Shown here one piece after another: positions 32,602 to 35,881 of a DNA stretch of 35,881 nucleotides. The DNA comes from an uncultured Akkermansia sp. (GTDB lineage Bacteria; Verrucomicrobiota; Verrucomicrobiia; Verrucomicrobiales; Akkermansiaceae), in assembly GCA_947601655.1 (NCBI GenBank), contig CANQGG010000022.1, positions 1-35,881 of the forward strand. The letters run 5' to 3'. The position numbers and the translations under genes were made by a program. Within the stretch, counting starts at the first letter, position 1. Every line of letters begins with the position of its first letter. The notes below the pieces were generated by a model, which saw nothing but the letters and a program-made list of their open reading frames with translations, had not been told where the DNA came from and searched no databases.

Positions 32602-33251
32602 TTTACATCCGAAAGGGAGAGGAACCAAGAGAATTTCAGGAGTTTAGGAATCAGGCAGATTCTGAGTACGGGAACATGCCTGGGAAGGTGAAGAAAGCCC
32701 TACTTGCGGCTCTGTGTACAGAGCAACACGGTTTGTGTGCCTATTGTACCTGCCGCATACCAGAAAAAGCCGCGGAAAAACGTCTCCAGGAACCGATGAC
32801 GATTGAGCACTTTTATCCACAGCATCCGGGCAATGGAAAGAGGCAGGCAGCTATGGATCTCAAGTACAAAAATATGCATGCCGTTTGCTCAGGAAACCGT
32901 GGTTGTGGCAACGAAAAGGCTCTTACATGTGATGCAAGTAAGAAGGACAAGGTAATACAACTAAATCCCTGCAATGAAACAATTATTTCCCAGCTTTATT
33001 ATCAATACGACGGAACAATACGCGCTAAAGATCAGAAATTGGACAACGAGCTAAAGTTTGCCTTAAATCTGAACTGTCGCGAGAGGTCATTACCGCAAAA
33101 TCGTAAAGCTGTACTTACTGAGATACAAAGAAGTTGCCTCGGGATTCTTCTATCAAGTCGGAATGCTCAAAGTACTGGATTCCTTACTCAAAAATCCTAC
33201 GCCTTTTTGCGGTATGGCCATAGAATGGCTAAAGAAAAAAGTGGGAGATAG
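32598..33251 (+). CDS. ptuB: HNH endonuclease of the Septu type (PtuB-like)
   Basis: The 217-residue protein opens MIYIRKGEEPREFQEFRNQ, as many PtuB/TIGR02646-type proteins do. It holds a zinc-supported HNH core: CAYC (47-50), MTIEHFYPQ with the catalytic-region His71, KNMHAVCSGNRGCGNEKALTCD with further Cys pairs, and Asn residues in place of the second H/N positions. It would cleave DNA when released or activated by the ATPase. It is coupled to ptuA by a 4-bp overlap and ends 16 nt from the convergent pseudogene fragment. Confidence 0.82.
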   Translation: MIYIRKGEEPREFQEFRNQADSEYGNMPGKVKKALLAALCTEQHGLCAYCTCRIPEKAAEKRLQEPMTIEHFYPQHPGNGKRQAAMDLKYKNMHAVCSGNRGCGNEKALTCDASKKDKVIQLNPCNETIISQLYYQYDGTIRAKDQKLDNELKFALNLNCRERSLPQNRKAVLTEIQRSCLGILLSSRNAQSTGFLTQKSYAFLRYGHRMAKEKSGR

Positions 33252-33267
33252 TATCTGAATCGCGCGA

Positions 33268-33693
33268 TCAGAACGAACCAAAAGCAAAGCGGATGCGGGT
33301 ATCATTTCCGCGGCAGATGCGGCGGAAGCGGTAACCGGCGAGGAGAATGGGAAGGAGTCCCATGAGGAAGAGGTAAATGCCATTGCGCCAAAGGGTGGAG
33401 ACGGAACCGGCATCGGTTTCCTGGTCAATCCAGCCCAGGGGTGGAGCCTGACGGGGAGAAAGGAAGAAGCCGCGATGCTCTTCAAGGCGGGCGTGTTGGA
33501 TTACTGTGTATGCGGAGAGCACCCCCACAACCAGTCAGACGGTAGCCACGAAAATACTGTTCAACGAACTACTCACCTCCATGGGGACAAGGAACATATT
33601 TGAGGAGGGGCGCTGAGCAAGAAAGTTAGTTACCCAGAAGTTCCGAACAACTACCGCCATTACAATGTGTTCCGCTTTACAACCTCGATATGG
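33268..33693 (-). pseudogene. Decayed C-terminal fragment of a GldG-like (ABC_transp_aux) protein
   Basis: One continuous minus-strand frame, broken only by an in-frame TGA at 33535-33537, reads ...HIVMAVVVRNFWVTNFLAQRP and SLNSIFVATV, then LVVGVLSAYTVIQ, a linker, and a final helix GIYLFLMGLLPILLAGYRF. The VVVxNFxxTN...N...LN pattern, a linker and a C-terminal helix ending in Arg residues recall the end of GldG-type auxiliary ABC proteins (VVVGNSDFxxN...LNWL). Its N-terminal part is missing, as the DUF4276 gene lies directly upstream. I infer a remnant of a gene disrupted when the cassette formed. It fills the gap between the two defence modules. Confidence 0.45.
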
Positions 33694-33705
33694 TTATCTC
33701 CCAGG

Positions 33706-34368
33706 CTAACGAGCCTCCAATGCATTGAGCCATTCGTTAAAGAGAGGGCAAGCATTACGCATGGTCGGTATGCCTATTTTTTTGGCAATGGCAATTCCGT
33801 CTATGGTTTTTTTGTAAGAGGGGCACCACTTTAGAATGCGTTTGGAAGGAGCGGTGTCTCGTCCGGAATTGATGTACTCCGAGCCTCCGCTGTCTGAGAC
33901 GAGGTCGTCCACTTCGCTCTGTTTCACCCCCAGGTGAATGGCCAGCACATCCGGGCGACTGAAAAGGAGGGCCTCAAATTCATGCATGGAGATGTACGGG
34001 ACAAAACGGCAGCCTCGTGCAGCGTCATCTTCACAGATTTCCCTGCGGACAGCCTCGTTTAATATGTCGGCAATTTGTTGAGGAACGGAGCATTTTCGAG
34101 CCTTCTCTAAATCAGGCCATTCCTTAATGCCATAGTAATCTACCATCGTGCTGACAATGGGAGCACTCTTTTCCCGCAAATGATTCAAGATATCCCGCCG
34201 AGCGCGTGAAAATTTGACGTCTCCGCCATTTGATCCGGGCTTACTGATTAAAGATGTCGTCAAAATGATTCCTCTCTCTCCCATGTACGGAGCCAGGACA
34301 TCCCGGCAGAAGAGTAACTCTGTTTGCCCTTCTACGATGAGATGCACACGTTTTGTGGGACTGCTCAT
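33706..34368 (-). CDS. DUF4276 (Toprim-like) protein, partner of an AAA ATPase
   Basis: The 220-residue protein has VHLIVEGQTELLFCRDVL (acidic VEGxTE motif, 10-17) and, about 60 residues on, STMVDYYGIKEWPD. Together these form the Glu...Asp arrangement of OLD/Toprim-type nucleases. MHEFEALLFSRPDVLA is a DUF4276 hallmark. It is probably a nuclease or nucleotide-acting effector regulated by the ATPase encoded just upstream. ATG 34368 is chosen because it forms an ATGA overlap with that gene's stop; a longer frame exists. The two-gene layout resembles PARIS (AriA/AriB) and OLD-like systems, but I cannot equate them. Confidence 0.78.
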   Translation of the reverse strand: MSSPTKRVHLIVEGQTELLFCRDVLAPYMGERGIILTTSLISKPGSNGGDVKFSRARRDILNHLREKSAPIVSTMVDYYGIKEWPDLEKARKCSVPQQIADILNEAVRREICEDDAARGCRFVPYISMHEFEALLFSRPDVLAIHLGVKQSEVDDLVSDSGGSEYINSGRDTAPSKRILKWCPSYKKTIDGIAIAKKIGIPTMRNACPLFNEWLNALEAR

Positions 34369-35474
34369 GGGGTTGTATTCCCTGTGCCTATCACATTCCT
34401 TGCCCACAGATCACCGATGGAGAAGTCATCCAGCCACTGTCGATAATCTTCCTCATTCAAGCGCTCGAATTCAGTCTCTCCCTCATGCCAGCGAGCCACA
34501 ACAACGTCTTCCACGCTCAAATGGTTCAACAAGAGGGGAGACTGTGTGGCCACAATAACCTGGGTCTGCCTCGAAGAAGATTTCAGCAACTCGGCCAGAA
34601 GGTTGATTCCCTCCGGATGCAGACCCAGTTCCGGTTCGTCGACTATCAAGGCGGCCGGTGGTTCAGGCTGAAGTAGAGCTGCAGCCAGGCAGATAAAGCG
34701 TATCGTACCATCCGAAAGAGTATAGGGAGGCATTGGATAATCCGAGCCGCGTTGCCTCCAATCCAAACGAACAACGCACTGCTCCCCATTGCGGACTGTT
34801 TGAGGAGTGAGGATGAAATCCTCGAAGGCCGGCATAAGGGCTTGCACGTATCTTACGACTGATTCATACTGCTCTCGGTTTGAAGTCCGCATGTGCAGGA
34901 GGAGAGGAGCAATGTTGGAGGCATTCTCGCGCAAAAGCTCCTTATCTTCTACGATGGCATAACGCCGCATGCCGGCAGTAATGCTCGTATCGTGAAAGTG
35001 GTAGATGCGCCACGAGTTGATGGCTTCATACACAGGATTGCTATACTTCGGATCATTGCTCCAAGAGCGAACCTCCTGAACAAGGGCAGAGGAACCATCG
35101 CCTGTCTGCGGTAAACTCCGCCAGTCATGCTGCGCGGCTTGAGAGTGACAAGCCTCGTCAGTCAAAACCAATTTTTGATTGACCGTGGGAACCAGCCGGA
35201 AACGGTAGCCACGGACTCCAAAATGCATCTGCGCAAAAATGCAGTCCGTCACTTGAGGACCGTTATATAGCAAATCATCAGATGTTCCGTGCCGGTTCAC
35301 AAATGACTCAAGCGTACCGGACATCACGGAGCGCAAGAGAGAGAAAAATGAAAGGAAATTACTCTTTCCTGCCCCGTTCGCACCGACAAACACGTTGACA
35401 TCTCTGAGTTCGAAATTCTCAAGAGACCGTATGGAGCGATACCCCCGCAACGTGATCCTGTCAAGTTTACCCAT
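34365..35474 (-). CDS. AAA/RecF-like ATPase, partner of DUF4276
   Basis: The 369-residue protein has ITLRGYRSIRSLENFEL, Walker A VGANGAGKS (30-38), the signature YTLSDGTIRFICLAAAL (about 251), Walker B AALIVDEPELGLHPEG (about 274-289) and VIVATQSPLLLNHL. It is of the AAA_21 class. A C-terminal EDYRQWLDDFSIGDLWARNVIG follows, as in ATPases that pair with DUF4276. It probably senses phage or damage and controls the DUF4276 protein. It is transcribed from its own promoter and is convergent with the Septu-like pair. Confidence 0.83.
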   Translation of the reverse strand: MGKLDRITLRGYRSIRSLENFELRDVNVFVGANGAGKSNFLSFFSLLRSVMSGTLESFVNRHGTSDDLLYNGPQVTDCIFAQMHFGVRGYRFRLVPTVNQKLVLTDEACHSQAAQHDWRSLPQTGDGSSALVQEVRSWSNDPKYSNPVYEAINSWRIYHFHDTSITAGMRRYAIVEDKELLRENASNIAPLLLHMRTSNREQYESVVRYVQALMPAFEDFILTPQTVRNGEQCVVRLDWRQRGSDYPMPPYTLSDGTIRFICLAAALLQPEPPAALIVDEPELGLHPEGINLLAELLKSSSRQTQVIVATQSPLLLNHLSVEDVVVARWHEGETEFERLNEEDYRQWLDDFSIGDLWARNVIGTGNTTP

Positions 35475-35488
35475 GAACTTCCACGTTT

Positions 35489-35516
35489 ATTCTACAAATC
35501 TTCCGCCCCATTGCAA
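35489..35516 (-). promoter_or_regulatory. Promoter of the ATPase-DUF4276 module
   Basis: On the minus strand, TTGCAA (35511-35516) and TAGAAT (35489-35494) are separated by 16 nt. The predicted leader is about 8 nt, so translation starts close to the 5' end. Confidence 0.7.
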
Positions 35517-35579
35517 GCACATTGTTTGTACAGGGCAAACGCATTTGAGAGAAGTGAAGCAACAAAGGGAATGATGTTC

Positions 35580-35881
35580 ATGTACCATGTACCGATGTAC
35601 CGTGTACCATGTAGGAAATTTGGCGAGTTTTGCTCGCGAAACTGCGAAGCGAAAGCAAGGCAAATTTCTGAAGCGGCGCACTTTTGGAACCGGAAAGGCT
35701 TTGAGATGTACCATGTACCGATGTACCGTGTACCATGTAGGAAATTTGGCGAGCTTTGCTCGCGAAACTGCGAAGCGAAAGCAAGGCAAATTTCTGAAAC
35801 GACACGCTTTTGGAACCGGAAAGGCTTTGAGATGTACCATGTACCGATGTACCGTGTACCATGTAGGAAATTTGGCGAGTT
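35580..35881 (+). repeat. Tandem array of the 126-bp structured repeat (copies 3, 4 and partial 5)
   Basis: Units start at 35580, 35706 and 35832, an exact period of 126 bp. The third runs off the window. Units 3 and 4 are nearly identical, with a few changes such as GCGGCGCAC against ACGACACGC. GGGCAAACGCATTTGA at 35533-35548 precedes the array, as at 30996. Because 126 is divisible by 3 and the unit has few stops, several frames stay open across the array; I do not take them as genes. Confidence 0.92.

Noticed and set aside
33153..33485. 110-codon minus-strand frame over the 3' end of ptuB
   Set aside because: It runs antisense to the ptuB end and is out of frame with the better supported GldG-like remnant; its sequence is Ser/Pro-rich without features.
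35487..35862. Open frames of 94-117 codons across the tandem repeats, with a 42-residue repeated sequence
   Set aside because: They result from a 126-bp period divisible by 3 in a unit poor in stops. Several frames on both strands are open at once, and the frames are not kept in copies 1 and 2.
35580..35881. CRISPR array
   Set aside because: The repeats are contiguous 126-bp units without spacers, and no cas genes are present.

Overview
ORGANISM. The window looks like a chromosome segment from a Gram-negative gut-type bacterium, most likely Verrucomicrobiota (Akkermansiaceae-like). This is an inference from a type III glutamine synthetase, moderately GC-rich housekeeping genes with few Shine-Dalgarno sites, and the family of the tyrosine recombinase. 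No rRNA or tRNA gene is present to settle it.

LAYOUT. (1) 1-11402 is mostly housekeeping. It holds rpsO, the type III glutamine synthetase behind a sigma-54 promoter, a PP2C phosphatase, Fe/Mn superoxide dismutase plus an HdeD-like membrane protein, an aminotransferase, an Rrf2 regulator, TatA, YchF, a LemA-like protein and rpsM-rpsK-rpsD closed by a strong terminator. (2) 11547-13432 holds a divergent pair, a ribbon-helix-helix protein and a tyrosine recombinase, with identical palindromes inside the spacers of both promoters. (3) 13504-30989 is a surface-glycan locus of two divergent operons. The leftward operon has a nucleotidyltransferase/kinase fusion, HAD phosphatase, two GT-B-like proteins, a CDP-glycerol phosphotransferase-like protein, a cytidylyltransferase, an asparagine-synthase-like protein and a DUF362 protein. 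The rightward operon has another nucleotidyltransferase/kinase fusion, HAD phosphatase, NTP transferase, a hexapeptide acyltransferase, four WavE-family proteins and a KpsS-like protein. Between them lies a 200-bp AT-rich segment bounded by perfect 20-bp inverted repeats. (4) 31294-35474 is a defence cassette with two convergent ATPase/nuclease-type modules: a Septu-like ptuA-ptuB pair, and an AAA ATPase with a DUF4276 (Toprim-like) protein. A decayed GldG-like gene fragment lies between them. (5) A structured repeat of about 126 bp occurs once at the left edge, once before the defence cassette, and as a tandem array after it.

HOW IT FITS TOGETHER. The main hypothesis is a phase-variable glycan locus. 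The 21913-22112 segment has the form of an invertible promoter with tyrosine-recombinase-type crossover sites, and a tyrosine recombinase is encoded at the distal end of the leftward operon. Both operons begin with the same type of gene pair (NTP transferase/kinase, then HAD phosphatase), so inversion would swap two alternative glycan programmes. In the orientation given, a promoter-like match points to the rightward operon. The RHH protein may control the recombinase. The AT-rich rightward genes and the repeat-bounded defence cassette look horizontally acquired.
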